A DNA stretch of 64,000 bases from Megaustenia siamemsis (lineage: Eukaryota; Mollusca; Gastropoda; Stylommatophora; Ariophantidae). Positions 20,520 to 33,719 of this stretch are shown here, in pieces; the first letter of the stretch is position 1, and each line of letters begins with the position of its first letter. The stretch spans positions 94,826,345 to 94,890,344 of the forward strand of contig JAVIAB010000124.1 in the NCBI GenBank assembly GCA_032433765.1, written 5' to 3'. The position numbers were made by a program, and so were the translations under genes. The notes below the pieces were generated by a model. That model did not search any database and was not told the origin of the DNA. It was given only the letters and a program-made list of their open reading frames with translations.

Positions 20520-20825
20520 ATCATCTCTGCATGATTTCTCCATCGGTGACAATGACTGGTAACATCTGTCCAGTGATCGCACATCATGGCTAGCCTGTAT
20601 AAGGAAAGGCATAACGTCATTTGAGGCTGTGCTATGTCAAAACATGGTAGAGAAAAGACTCATGAAAAAGGAAGGAAAACCCTGTGGATCAGAGGCCCTG
20701 ACTTGGTCATTGGTAGAATCAGTCGTGAGAGAAGCTCTTCGTCAAAAACAAAATCTAAAAAAAATACACAAACCCTCCACTAAACCGCTGACAAGACGAA
20801 AAAGGGTATAATAAAATCTTAAAAA
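20520..20825 (+). mobile_element. LINE family B 3' end fragment
   Basis: Homologous to the zinc-finger end of family B (reverse complement of 52441-52740 and of 10164-10400). It ends in 'gctgacaagacgaaaaagg', the same terminus seen at 52441. Frames are broken. Confidence 0.8.
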
Positions 20826-21959
20826 AACATATTATTTTTGTAGTCCTTTTTCTGTATATCAGACGTATCGACCTTTTCTATTTCGGTGACTTATAAAACT
20901 GTCTCTTCCTGTGATTCAAACAGCGTTCCTTAAGCTCTAATTACTTCACACTAGAGAGAAGGCTTAATGGAAACTGAAAACATCCGACTAGTGAGGCCTA
21001 AAATGTCTTTGTCTCGATGGTCATAGCTGGCATTAGGTATGAGATAAAGAGCTGACCACAATCTTGCTCAATGACCCACGACGTGGTGCCAGAAACAGAC
21101 TGGCTAGTTGAGAAGTGCAAAGGAGAAAATGCACATCCAGTGTAAACAAATGTCGTGACGAAGTTTAATTAGCCTGGCAAAAACGCCGACATTTTGTAAG
21201 TGTCCGTTAAATAGCAACAAAACAAAACAAAATCTCTGTTTCTTTTAGGACATGTGACGATATAGAAGAATAAATGATAATCATCATTGATAGGTTCTTT
21301 GACATTGCCTTTTGTCTATACAACATGTGAAGAGCAAGCAGACTGTGTAGGAAAAATCTTGTTTGAAAAAATACCAGCAAAATTGGATTGGGCAGCTAAA
21401 CAGATAGGGACACAGAACAGCATATAATGTTTCGACCACATACACTCATTGATGCAATACAACAAACAGCAAATACACATGGAATGCTCCATATTCAACA
21501 GGAAGAATATCATAACGGGCAAAAGGCCACTTCCGGGCCTTCTTCGTCTTGAGCAAGAGGTTTACCCTTTTTTATTTTGTATTTGTTAGTTGCCTGTTTC
21601 TGATAAAAGCCTGTGGTTGTTGAAGATGTGGAAAGGGTACAGAGAGCAGAAGTGCATGAATCACGGAGAATTTCCATATATTTTAAAGTCCTTACCTATT
21701 GAATTAAAAAAAAAAAAACAGTCTATCGTTTCGACACAATAACGTCGATATTTCCATTGAGATTGAGAAGAAAAGATATAGGATAGATAGAGAACGTGCA
21801 AATAACGAGCAGATGAAATGTCTATAGGAAAGCACAACGCGGAACAAAAGCATCACCTAATGCCATTGTTTCACTGTCCTTTACTATCATATAACTGATG
21901 CCTACGACAACTCATTTAGTGGATTCACATTCTTAACACGCTGAAACCTCTCTGGCTGT
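20826..21959. other. Intergenic, no gene seen
   Basis: AT-rich sequence with scattered short open frames but no recognisable domain, tRNA-like box or tandem repeat. Confidence 0.55.
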
Positions 21960-22503
21960 AGTTTCTGAGCTGTCTGAGTAGAGAACTGCACCTGCTATTC
22001 TTTACAGATCTTCCTGAGCTGTCTGAGTAGAGAACTGCACCTGCTATTCTTTACAGATCTTCCTGAGCTGTCTGAGTAGAGAACTGCACCTGCTATTCTT
22101 TACAGATCTTCCTGAGCTGTCTGATTAGAGAACTGCACCTGCTATTCTTTACAGATCTTCCTGAGCTGTCTGAGTAGAGAACTGCACCTGCTATTCTTTA
22201 CAGATCTTCCTGAGCTGTCTGAGTAGAGAACTGCACCTGCTATTCTTTACAGATCTTTCTGAGCTGTCTGAGTAGAGAACTGCACCTGCTATTCTTTACA
22301 GATCTTCCTGAGCTGTCCGAGTAGAGAACTGCACCTGCTATTCTTTACAGATCTTCCTGAGCTGACGGAGTAGAGAACTGCATCTGATATTCTTTACATA
22401 TCTCCCTGAGCTGACGGAGTAGAGATCTGCATCTGATATTCTTTACAGATCTTTCTGAGCTGACGGAGTCGAGAACTGCACCTGCTATTCTTCACATATC
22501 TTC
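21960..22503. repeat. 49-bp minisatellite, about 11 units
   Basis: Units with core 'ctgagctgtctgagtagagaactgcacctgctattctttacagat' shortened: 'gagctgtctgagtagagaac' plus 'ctattctttacagatctt'. The first eight units are nearly identical. The last three diverge (gacggagt replaces gtctgagt), suggesting expansion from the left. Confidence 0.96.
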
Positions 22504-23149
22504 CTTTTTATTTTTACTTCTATCCTTTGCGTATAACACTGTATTTCGGAGTACTTTAAATAGTCATAACACGTAAGCTATTGCTTTTATATCAAGACTG
22601 TAAGAATATTATCATTGAAATATTGTTGCTGTTAATGCGGTCTTAATATGAGACGTTCAATATCTTGCTACAATATCTACTCATAAGCGACATACTCGAG
22701 TTGTTACGAGTTATTGTTATACACACATTTATGTTCCTATAATAGTTACTGAAAATAATTGTAATTAATGTTTAATAAAATAGACACTGTGATCAGTGAA
22801 TTACAAACCAAATGAAGAGTAATTTGTTGTAAAGAAAATGAGGCATGCCAGCTTTATCGATGGAAGCATGAAATTAAGCTGTGCTACGGGTATGGCAACT
22901 CATCTGCCTATAATTACTGTCCATGAACAGTCACATTTACAAAACAAGATAACTTACAATTCTTGTCAATATTTAACAGTTTAAAAGGTACATTTTTCCT
23001 GTGTGAAAGTAATAACCGTATATTTCATATTTGATTTGTGTGGTAGTTAATTTATGCAGATAATTAGCTAGGAAATATTGGTATTTGCAGCAAAGATATG
23101 TGGCATTCATACAATACCCGTTTTTAAAAGTGTGTTGTCTTAGTGTTGA
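22504..23149. other. Intergenic, no gene seen
   Basis: AT-rich, no recognisable features. Confidence 0.6.
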
Positions 23150-23460
23150 TCTTGATGTTTCTAGCCTCGCTAGACATCGCATAGGTCTCGTAGTATCGTC
23201 ATGTAATCTCTATTCTTGGCGAGCTTATCTAACGAGGTTATGCTTTGCTAACTTCGTCTCCTTCATACGTGCTCGTTGTAGTGTCTCTCTAAGCCTTCCA
23301 CTTGTCCTGTATCCTGATGTTTCCCATAGATGAGCCTGTTTTGAAATTCTTTTGTTGTTTCTTCTAAGCACATTTCCGACGACATATGTCCATCTTTTCA
23401 TTTTAATTGTAGATGAGATCGTTGGTTACGTGGCCATATCTCTCGATTAGTCATGAGTCA
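23150..23460 (-). mobile_element. LINE C-terminal fragment (family D)
   Basis: Minus-strand translation shows the typical end of a LINE ORF: a TN-E-L-W-R-like stretch near 23445, VVGNVLRRNNKRISKQAHLW near 23370-23310, then a GRLRETLQR segment. This corresponds to the W-x-GHVLRR...GRPKETWRR region that ends many LINE polyproteins. Frames are broken, and boundaries are approximate. Confidence 0.65.
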
Positions 23461-23639
23461 ATTCAATTGTACATAGAGGATTCGACTTACGCTATCATCT
23501 TGGGTGGAGTAGCCTCCGTCAGTCATAGTTGACCATAGTAGCCTCCGTCAATCATAGCTGAACATAGCAGCCTCTGTCAATCATTGCTGACTATGAAATC
23601 TGCAGCGCTTCCAGGGAATGTTTTATTTATTATTTTTAT

Positions 23640-24200
23640 TCTCCACGTATTCTCTTCTTCTGTGAATGTCTGCTTCTTGTTTCAGTTGGAGCTCTAGAGT
23701 GTCTCTAAAGATTGCGGTCCGCAATGATCTCTTCCCTGACTACATTGTTTATATTCAGTCTTAATGTCACGATTACATACGCTTATAAATCGAAATTTTA
23801 GGTGTCCCCAGTTATTTTGCCATCTGCTAGTTGTCCATAAAATATATCTTTTGGTACGCAGCCATCTTTCATACGGTCTAAGTGGCCAATTCAGCAGAAC
23901 CTACGTTGTTTGATAACCGTGTAGATGTTCGGGAGGCTTGTGCGAGAGAGCCCCTCAACATTTGTCATTTTGTCCTTACTGGTGATATCAAGATTACGTC
24001 GCTGGCATTGCATATGGAATGCAATTAGCATTCTTTCTTGCTTTGCATAAGTTATCCATGATTAGCTGCATGTAAAAGGATATTGATGATGCAAGCGTTG
24101 TAAACTACGCGTTTTAATTTAGTTGTCAGTTTTCTGTTTTGTCAAACGCGCCAAGAAAGGTGGGCGAAGGTGGTAGCAGCTTTACCAATGTAGGTGTCTA
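23640..24200 (-). mobile_element. LINE family B C-terminal fragment
   Basis: Minus-strand landmarks are GKAATTFAHL near 24170, LKRVVYNACIINILLH near 24110, a PKDILYGQLADGK-like segment near 23850, and an EEIIADRN segment near 23720. These follow the RT-thumb to ILYGEL to AADR order of family B seen at 52441-53149. Multiple stops and frameshifts. Confidence 0.72.
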
Positions 24201-24423
24201 TGTATCTGAAAATAGTTTACTAGTACTTTATAAGTAACGATGATTTTTCTGAACTTTTGTACACTTTAATTAGGAAATAGAGCTACATGTGAATGCTGGA
24301 GTATAGTTGAAATTTTAGAGGAGTGTCTTAAAGGGTTCACCAGAATACAGCACAGTGTGTGGACTTTATAGCACTGGCGATGGTTTTCTTTTTTGCAACA
24401 TTTGTACACATTCTCATCATCAA

Positions 24424-27400
24424 CTACAGCTACTATTATAGTAGGTGATCGAATCTCTCACAATTGTAACTCTCTACAGCTACTACTATCGTTGGTGATC
24501 GGTCTCTCACAATTGTAACTCTCTACAGCTAATACTATCGTTGGTGATCGGTCTCTCACAATTGTAACTCTCTACAGCTACTACTATCGTTGGTGATCGG
24601 TCTCTCACAATTGTAACTCTCTACAGCTACTACTATCGTTGGTGATCGGGTCTCTCACAATTGTAACTCTCTACAGCTACCACTAACGTTGGTGACCGGG
24701 TCTCTCACAATTGTAACTCTCTACAATGTTGGTGATCGGGTCTCTCACAATTGTAACTCTCTACAGCTACTACTATCATAGGTGATCGGGTCTCTCACAA
24801 TTGTAACTCTCTACAGCTACTACTATCATAGGTGATCGGGTCTCTCACAATTGTAACTCTCTACAGCTACCACTATCGTAGGTGATTGGGTCTCTCACAA
24901 TTGTAACTCTCTACAGCTACTATTATCGTAGTTGATCGGGTCTCTCACAATTGTAACTCTCTACAGCTACCACTATCGTAGGTGATTGGGTCTATCACAA
25001 TTGTAACTCTCTACAGCTACCACTATCGTAGGTGATTGGGTCTCTCACAATTGTAACTCTCTACAGCTACTATTATCGTAGTTGATCGGGTCTCTCACAA
25101 TTGTAACTCTCTACAGCTACCACTATCGTAGGTGATTGGGTCGCTCACAATTGTAACTCTCTACAGCTACCACTATCGTAGGTGATTGGGTCTCTCACAA
25201 TTGTAACTCTCTACAGCTACCACTATCGTAGGTGATTGGGTCTCTCACAATTGTGACTCTCTACAGCTACTATTATCGTAGTTGATCGGGTCTCTCACAA
25301 TTGTAAATCTCTACAGCTACTATTATCGTTGGTGATCGGGTCTCTCACGATTGTAACTCTCTACAGCTACCACTATCGTAGTTGATCGGGTCTCTCACAA
25401 TTGTAACTCTCTACAGCTACTATTATCGTAGTTGATCGGGTCTCTCACAATTGTAACTCTCTACAGCTACTATTATCGTAGGTGATCGAATCTCTCACAA
25501 TTGTAAATCTCTACAGCTACCACTATCGTAGGTGATTGGGTCTCTCACAATTGTAACTCTCTACAGCTACTATTAGCGTAGTTGATCGGGTCTCTCACAA
25601 TTGTAACTCTCTACAGCTACTACTATCGTTGGTGATCGGGTCTCTCACAATTGTAACTCTCTACAGCTACTACTATCATTGGTGATCGGGTCTCTCACAA
25701 TTGTAACTCTCTACAGCTACTATTACCGTTGGTGATCGGTCTCTCACAATTGTAACTCTCTACAGCTACTACTATCGTTGGTGATCGGGTCTCTCACAAT
25801 TGTAACTCTCTACAGCTACTACTATCGTTGGTGATCGGGTCTCTCACAATTGTAACTCTCTACAATGTTGGTGATCGGGTCTCTCACAATTGTAACTCTC
25901 TACAGCTACTACTACCGTTGGTGATCGGGTCTCACACAATTGTAACTCTCTACAGCTAATACTACCGTTGGTGATCGGGTCTCTCACAATTGTAACTCTC
26001 TACATCTACTACTATCGTTGGTGATCGGGTCTCTCGCAATTGTAACGGGCTACAGCTACTACTATCGTAGGTGATCGGGTCTCTCACAATTGAAACTCTC
26101 TACAGCTACTATTATCGAAGGTGATCGAATCTCTCACAATTGTAACTCTCTACAGCTACCACTATCGTAGGTGATTGGGTCTCTCAAAATTGTAACTCTC
26201 TACAGCTACTATTATCGTAGTTGATCGGGTCTCTCACAATTGTAACTCTCTAAAGCTACTACTATCGTTGGTGATCGGGTCTCTCACAATTGTAACTCTC
26301 TACAGCTACTACTATCGTTGGTGATCGGGTCTCTCACAATTGTAACTCTCTACAGCTACTACTATCGTTGTTGATCGGGTCTCTCACAATTGTAACTCTC
26401 TACAGCTACTATTATCGTTGGTGATCGGGTCTCTCACGATTGTAACTCTCTACAGCTACCACTATCGTAGTTGATCGGGTCTCTCACAATTGTAACTCTC
26501 TACAGCTACTATTATCGTAGTTGATCGGGTCTCTCACAATTGTAACTCTCTACAGCTACTATTATCGTAGGTGATCGAATCTCTCACAATTGTAAATCTC
26601 TACAGCTACCACTATCGTAGGTGATTGGGTCTCTCACAATTGTAACTCTCTACAGCTACTATTAGCGTAGTTGATCGGGTCTCTCACAATTGTAACTCTC
26701 TACAGCTACTACTATCGTTGGTGATCGGGTCTCTCACAATTGTAACTCTCTACAGCTACTACTATCATTGGTGATCGGGTCTCTCACAATTGTAACTCTC
26801 TACAGCTACTATTACCGTTGGTGATCGGTCTCTCACAATTGTAACTCTCTACAGCTACTACTATCGTTGGTGATCGGGTCTCTCACAATTGTAACTCTCT
26901 AAAGCTACTACTATCGTTGGTGATTGGGTCTCTCACAATTGTAACTCTCTACAATGTTGGTGATCGGGTCTCTCACAATTGTAACTCTCTACAGCTACTA
27001 CTACCGTTGGTGATCGGGTCTCACACAATTGTAACTCTCTACAGCTACTACTACCGTTGGTGATCGGGTCTCTCACAATTGTAACTCTCTACATCTACTA
27101 CTATCGTTGGTGATCGGGTCTCTCGCAATTGTAACGGGCTACAGCTACTACTATCGTAGGTGATCGGGTCTCTCACAATTGAAACTCTCTACAGCTACTA
27201 TTATCGAAGGTGATCGAATCTCTCACAATTGTAACTCTCTACAGCTACAACTATCGTAGGTGATTGGGTCTCTCAAAATTGTAACTCTCTACAGCTACTA
27301 TTATCGTAGTTGATCGGGTCTCTCACAATTGTAACTCTCTAAAGCTACTACTATCGTTGGTGATCGGGTCTCTCACAATTGTAACTCTCTACAGCTACTA

Positions 27401-29884
27401 CTATCGTTGGTGATCGGGTCTCTCACAATTGTAACTCTCTACAGCTACTACTATCGTTGGTGATCGGGTCTCTCACAATTGTAACTCTCTACAGCTACTG
27501 TTATCGTAGTTGATCGGGTCTCTCACAATTGAAACTCTCTACAGCTACTATTATCGAAGGTGATCGAATCTCTCACAATTGTAACTCTCTACAGCTACCA
27601 CTATCGTAGGTGATTGGGTCTCTCAAAATTGTAACTCTCTACAGCTACTATTATCGTAGTTGATCGGGTCTCTCACAATTGTAACTCTCTAAAGCTACTA
27701 CTATCGTTGGTGATCGGGTCTCTCACAATTGTAACTCTCTACAGCTACTACTATCGTTGGTGATCGGGTCTCTCACAATTGTAGCTCTCTACAGCTACTA
27801 CTATCATAGGTGATCGGGTCTCTCACAATTCTATCCGTCTACAGTTACCACTATCGTAGGTGATTGGGTCTCTCACAATTGTAACTCTCTACAGATACTA
27901 CTATCGTTGGTGATCGGGTCTCTCACAATTGTAACTCTCTACAGCTACTACTATCGTTGGTGATCGGGTCTCTCACAATTGTAACTCTCTACAGCTACTA
28001 CTATCGTTGGTGATCGGGTCTCTCACAATTGTAACTCTCTACAGCTACCACTAACGTTGGTTACCGGGTCTCTCATAATTGTAACTCTCTACAATGTTGG
28101 TGATCGGGTCTCTCACAATTGTAACTCTCTACAGCTACTACTATCATAGGTGATCGGGTCTCTCACAATTCTATCCGTCTTCAGTTACCACTATCGTAGG
28201 TGATTGGGTCTCTCACAATTGTAACTCTCTACAGATACTATTATCGTAGTTGATCGGGTCTCTCAAAATTGTAACTCTCTACAGCTACCACTAATGTTGG
28301 TGGTCGGGTCTCTCACAATTGTAACTCTACCAAGCTACTGCTATCGTAGGTGATCGGGTCTCTCACAATTGTAACTCTCTACAGCTACTACTATCGTTGG
28401 TGATCGGGTCTCTCACAATTGTAACTCTCTTCAACTACTACTATCTTTGGCGTTCGGGTCTCTCACAATTGTAACTCTCTAAAGCTATTTCTATCATAGA
28501 TGATCGGGTCTCTCACAATTGTAACTCTCTACAGCTACTACTATCGTTGGTGATCGGGTCTCTCAAATTGTATCTCTCTACAGCTACTACTATCTTTGGT
28601 GATCGGGTCTCTCACAATTGTAACGGTCTATAGCTACTACTATCGTTGGTGATCGGGTCTCTCACAATTGTAACTCTCTACAGCTACTACTATCGTTGGT
28701 GATCGGGTCTCTCACAATTGTAACTCTCTACAGCTACTACTATCTTTGGTGATCGGGTCTCTCACAATTGTAACTCTCTACAGCTACTACTATCTTAAGT
28801 GATCGGGTCTCTCACAATTGTAACTCTCAACAGCTACTATTATCGTAGGTGATTCGGTCTCTCCCAATTGTAACTCTATACAGCTACTACTAACTTTGGT
28901 GATCAGGTCTCTCAAAATTCTAACTCTCTACAGCTACTATTATCGTAGGTGATCGGGTCTCTCACAATTGTAACTCTCTACAGCTACTACAATCGTTGGT
29001 GATCGGGTCTCTCACAATTGTAACTTTATACAGCTACTACTATCGTTGGTGACCGGGTCTCTCACAATTGTAACTGTCTACAGTTACTACTATCGTAGGT
29101 GATCGGGTCTCTCACAATTGTAACTCTCTACAGCTACTACTATCGAAGGTGATCAGATCTCTCACAATTGTAAGGTCTATAGCTACTACTATCGTAGGTG
29201 ATCGGATCTCTCACAATTGTAACTCTCTACAGCTACTACTATCGTTGGTGATCGGATCTCTCACAATTGTAACTCTCTACAGCTACTACTATCGTTGGTG
29301 ATCGGATCTCTCACAATTGTAACTCTCTACAGCTACTACTATCGTTGGTGATCGGATCTCTCACAATTGTAACTCTCTAAAGCTACTACTATCGTTGGTG
29401 ATCGGGTCTCTCACAATTGTAACTCTCTACAGCTACTATTATCGTTTTTGATCGGGTCTCTCACAATTGTAACTCTCTACAGCTACTACTATCGATGGTG
29501 ATCGGGTCTCTCACAATTGTAAGTCTCTACAGCTACTACTATCGTTGGTGATCGGGTCTCTCACAATTGTAACTCTTTACAGCTACTACTATCGTTTTTG
29601 ATCGGGTCTCTCACAATTGTAACTCTCTACAGCTTCTACTGTCTTTGGTGATCGGGTCTCTCACAATTGTAACGGTCTACAGCTACTACTATCGTAGGTG
29701 ATCGGGTCTCTCACAAATGTAACTCTCTACAGCTACTACTATCGTTGGTGATCGGGTCTCTCAAAATTGTAACTCTCAACAGCTACTATTATCGTAGGTG
29801 ATTCGGTCTCTCCCAATTGTAACTCTATACAGCTACTACTATCTTTGGTGATCTGGTCTCTCACAATTGTAACTCTCTACAGCT
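24424..29884. repeat. 50-bp satellite array, ~109 units, with 1,089-bp higher-order repeat
   Basis: Continuous 50-bp units with core 'tctctcacaattgtaactct' followed by 'ctacagctactactatcg'. There are no unique spacers. Variant units recur in register: the 'tctctcacga' variant at 25341 and 26430, 'attagcgta' at 25572 and 26661, and the shortened 'tacaatgttgg' unit at 25861 and 26950. Each pair is 1,089 bp apart. A further block duplication links 28850 with about 29800. Confidence 0.97.
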
Positions 29885-30210
29885 ATCCTTCAATTCTGTT
29901 GTTGATTTCTAACCAAATCATAATTTGTATTGCCTAGCATCTTCTTTCTCTACTTTCCTTCAGTGTTGCTTCTATTTTGTTCAGTTTCGCCTATTTAAGA
30001 TCGTCCTTTCACTACCTTCTATTCTGCACAGTATTCCTAATATACTTCTATTAGGTTAAAAAATAATGGATATGGTCTCTAAATTATGATGTTCATATCT
30101 TTTGTCCGATTGTTTAGAAGGCAATGTTTTTTTGCCAAGACTAAAAAAAAATAAACTCATGGCTAAATAAAAAAGCAAACCGCTAAAGGAATGTACTTCC
30201 CGTTACTGCT
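29885..30210. other. Intergenic, no gene seen
   Basis: AT-rich sequence between the satellite and a SINE. Confidence 0.6.
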
Positions 30211-30220
30211 ATCAAATTGT

Positions 30221-30490
30221 AAAAAAAAACAAGAGAAAGTAAAGAGCCCCCTTCACGCCAAGTGGCGTTTAGGGAATATGGTGTTAGTGATCATAATTTT
30301 TACAGACCTTCGGCACACGATTTTTCGGGAAATGTGGTCGGTATTACGCCCATGCCGCTTTACTTTCCCAGAAAAAATGCGGTACCCATTTAAAGCTGGG
30401 TGAACCCGGAAGCCGTCGTTCATGATCGAACATGAACTCTTGTCCTTTGTAGTCCAGTTCTCTAATCACTGAGCTATCGCGGCTCCCGAC
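30221..30490 (-). mobile_element. tRNA-derived SINE (common family), 10-bp TSD
   Basis: Minus-strand copy. The head 'gccgcgatagctcag' is at 30485, the B-box region at about 30430, and the body ends with 'cacttggcgtgaag' near 30255. Perfect 10-bp duplications ATCAAATTGT at 30211-30220 and 30491-30500 bracket it. Confidence 0.94.
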
Positions 30491-30500
30491 ATCAAATTGT

Positions 30501-30778
30501 GCTACACACATTTAACGCAAATTAAAACAATAATATGCTTCAGCTTCGACAAAATGAACTGTATGAAGCGGGCGATAAACTAAGATAGTGAACAAGTGCT
30601 AATAACATTTAAAGTCGCGGCGGAAATGTGGTTAGTACGTTATCTACTGACCAGAGGATCCCAGTTTTCATATGAGTCTTTTCTTCCTTCAGATGGACTT
30701 GGTTTATTGATTTACCAAGGAACTCTGAAACATGGGTGTCAGGATATTTCTAGGAGACAAGATCGGAGGTGCCTGGAG
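30501..30778. other. Intergenic, no gene seen
   Basis: No feature recognised between the SINE and the 9-bp minisatellite. Confidence 0.55.
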
Positions 30779-30892
30779 TGATATATCACCTATATCACCT
30801 ATATCACCTATATCACCTATATCACCTATATCACCTATATCACCTATATCACCTATATCACCTATATCACCTATATCACCTGTAAACATGCC
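30779..30892. repeat. 9-bp minisatellite (tatatcacc)n, ~12 units
   Basis: Near-perfect array; on either strand it yields a spurious tripeptide repeat (Ser-Pro-Ile on +, Gly-Asp-Ile on -). Confidence 0.98.
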
Positions 30893-31305
30893 GCTGTTAG
30901 TTAAAAAATATTGGGCACTTATAGCGTTTTCACCAAATTCATTATGGGATCGTTTTTTTTTTTTAATCTTTACTAGTAACAAATGATACTGCACGTCAAA
31001 CGTGTTGTTAATCTGTGCTCGTAGCTTAATAATTGCATTTGGTAACTCAGTAAATAAAAAAAAACACAATCATTGCATTGTCCTAGACTGCCACGTAGTT
31101 CGTGTTGCGTAATTAACGTTCATGATCACCATAAGCCATTTCTTCTTTTATTTCCAGCAAAAGTGTTCCTTTATGTTACCAGTGTCACAGGCCAACTCAT
31201 CAAATATTGCAATCAATTTTTTTTTTTATGGAAAATGTTAGATACTACATTGTTGCTCAAAGACTTCACGGTTTTTTCTTTTTATTTATTTTTGAGCTGC
31301 TTATG

Positions 31306-31495
31306 TACATAGTTGCTCCGGTGTTATGTATGTACATAGTTGCTCTGGTGTTCTGTATGTACATAGTTGCTCTGGTGTTTTGTATGTACATAGTTGCTCT
31401 GGTGTTCTGTATGTACATAGTTGCTCTGGTGTTCTGTATGTACATAGTTGCTCTGGTGTTCTGTATGTACATAGTTGCTCTGTTGTTCTGTATAC
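31306..31495. repeat. 27-bp minisatellite, 7 units
   Basis: Unit core 'gtacatagttgctctggtg' plus 'ttctgtat'. The multiple-of-three period keeps several frames open, which are not genes. Confidence 0.97.
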
Positions 31496-31769
31496 CTTCT
31501 TATGTGTCTTATTTTCTTCATACTTTCTTCTTATTCCTTTCCGGGTGTCGAGGGAACTAGGAGGTTTTCGTCACTGGCAAACACATGTCAACCACGTCAC
31601 ATAAACCGATGTCATGTCATGAAATGCTGGATCTACCACAAGGTCTAAACTTCTGCCCACTGTCCTGTACATGCCCAGTACAGGTTGAAGCTGCAACATC
31701 GTCTCTACAAGTCGCCTAGCCATTGTATTCCTCTTTTCCATATTATACATTAAGTAGAATTAAAGATTC
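31496..31769. other. Intergenic, no gene seen
   Basis: No recognisable feature. Confidence 0.55.
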
Positions 31770-32016
31770 TTACCTAGAGGCGTATGGGGAATATGGCGTT
31801 AATGTCCACACTTGACTGAGACCACAGAACAATTATATGTGTCATGCTGAATACCACACCAGGCCGCTCTCACTTGCCATAAATATCTATGGTACCCATT
31901 TCATCTTCATAATCTGGTTGGATACTGAAGCCACTTCGGGCGGAAAAAGAATCAGCCACTTCTGGGAATTGAACCAGGACACCCCTGATAAGGAAGCTAG
32001 AACACTAACCAATAAA
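31770..32016 (-). mobile_element. tRNA-derived SINE (second family)
   Basis: On the minus strand an A-box-like 'gtttattggttagtg' at about 32010 and a B box 'ggttcaattcc' near 31965 are correctly spaced. The body shares 'aatgggtacc' and a 'gcgttaatgtccacac'-like section with the common SINE but is otherwise different. No clear target duplication was found. Confidence 0.65.
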
Positions 32017-32847
32017 CCACTTATCACAAACAGTATATATATAAACTGACATATATCTTAAACGTTAAATAAAGCTAACATGTTATATATGCGCTCAATT
32101 ATACATTTCTACGTAGTTTGTTGTTCAATTAAATTATATGTTTATTCATTTACAGTAATATTAACAGGAAATGTATTCTCCGCATCTACATCGTTGATGC
32201 AACTAATAGGAGTATGCCCCTTAATCAAACAGGTGAACATTTCATTGTTATCAAGTATCTGGCTTGTAAGTGTAGTATATTTTGTAAAGTCTTCATAGCG
32301 TCCTGCCGCTACAGTTGTTTATCAACTATGTTTGACATCCTGCCAAGCAATTCTTTTAAACTGTTATTGTGTCTCTTTTCTCAGTTTCCATCAATCTTAT
32401 CTTCACTCCATTTGTTGTCTATTAACGCATTACATGTAATTTGTTTCACTCCCCTAAAATTTGCCAGAAAAATTATAACTATTTCTTCATATTATGTTTC
32501 CAGCTACTTTGAGCTTATCTTTCTGCTCCTTCTATGGTCGCGATATTCTTCAGTATCTTCCATCAAACTAAATGTCTGACATCCAGATCAGTTCTTTTTT
32601 TCATGTTCTCCAATTGCATATCAATCACTTCAATATGTCAACACTTATTCTACATCTGCATCAAAATCTATTTTTGGGGGGTTTGATTTATTTACTTTAC
32701 GTTATTCTGAGCATCATGTGAGATAAAAGGTGTTTCCGGTGTTATAACTGTCGCATTTCATCTTCTAATGGGCATTTAGTACAGGATTTGTTATTGGTTG
32801 TGATCATTTTTTAGTTCTAATAGTTATCTTGACAGTCCATACCTACA
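32017..32847 (-). mobile_element. Mostly unassigned; faint LINE tail relic at ~32290-32590
   Basis: On the minus strand 32590-32290 vaguely follows the end of family C-like LINEs (a SLKELLGRMSNIVDKQL segment resembling SLREWLGRRSTTEMIN). The remainder is AT-rich sequence without recognisable features. Low confidence. Confidence 0.3.
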
Positions 32848-32853
32848 GTTACT

Positions 32854-32887
<34 letters not shown>

Positions 32888-33660
32888 AGTACCGGGCCTA
32901 ATGGCGTAGGTGATCATGTATCTCCAGAACTTTATGTATCGGCAGCTATTTATCATTTCTGTTGTTGGCCTTCTGCCATTCTCTTAAGCTGTCTGTTATT
33001 TCCCTCTATCTCTTCGTGCCTCAATTTTTCCAGTTGTTACAATATATTCCAGTTGTTCTCTTCTCATTACATGGCCAAAAAATGATGATTGCTTCTTCCT
33101 AATTTTGGAAAATAGCTATCTTTTTGCTTTGACCTCTCTCAGAACATCTTCATTACTCTTCTTATCTGTCCATGGTACTCTCAAAATTCTTCTGTAAAAC
33201 CACATTTTTACAGACTCCAGTGATTGTCTTGTCTGTTGTCCTATTGTCCATGATTCGCATCCTTATGTTAAGACTGCCTCTACATAACATTTAAGAACTC
33301 TTTTTCTTGTTTCTATTGTCAAAAATGGATTACATAGTATCTTCCTAATTTTTGGAAAGCTACTTTTGCCTGAGCCATTCTGCATCTCACCTCTTTTGTA
33401 CATCTTCCATCTGAGGTTAACAAAGTTCCCAAATATTTAAATTCATTTACCTGTTTTAATATTGTTCCACTTGTCTTTACTTTGCACTGAGGTGATGTCT
33501 TTTTCTTTGTTGTTACCATTACCTCTGTCTTTTTGCTATTAAGGGTAAGTCCTTTATTTTTGCTTTCTTTCACTATAATGTCCAACATTTCTTGTAACTC
33601 ATTTTCACTCTTTGGGTTTAAGACTGTATCATCAGCATACCTTAGATTTTTTATATTATG
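32848..33660 (-). mobile_element. LINE family C 3' fragment
   Basis: Minus-strand copy starting (3' end) with a (CAT)n tail at 32850-32886, then 'aagtaccgggcc'. Read leftward from 33660 it has the YADD-box region at about 33640, a KESKNKGLTLNSKKTEVMV segment near 33550, FKYLGTLLTSDGR near 33435, and the C-terminal part. It is homologous to 3377-4262 and 47503-48605. The segment 33588-33319 is still open, but no complete ORF remains. Confidence 0.9.
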
Positions 33661-33719
33661 TTATATATAATATACAGTTACTATAAGAGAAAGTAATTGT
33701 AGCTGCTTAGGACGGCTTT

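Noticed and set aside
24424..29884. CRISPR-like regular repeats
   Set aside because: The 50-bp units are contiguous with no unique spacers, and the surrounding genes and introns are animal; it is a satellite.
31207..31604. Hydrophobic repeat protein over the 27-bp array
   Set aside because: Period divisible by three keeps several frames open on both strands; no non-repeat coding support.
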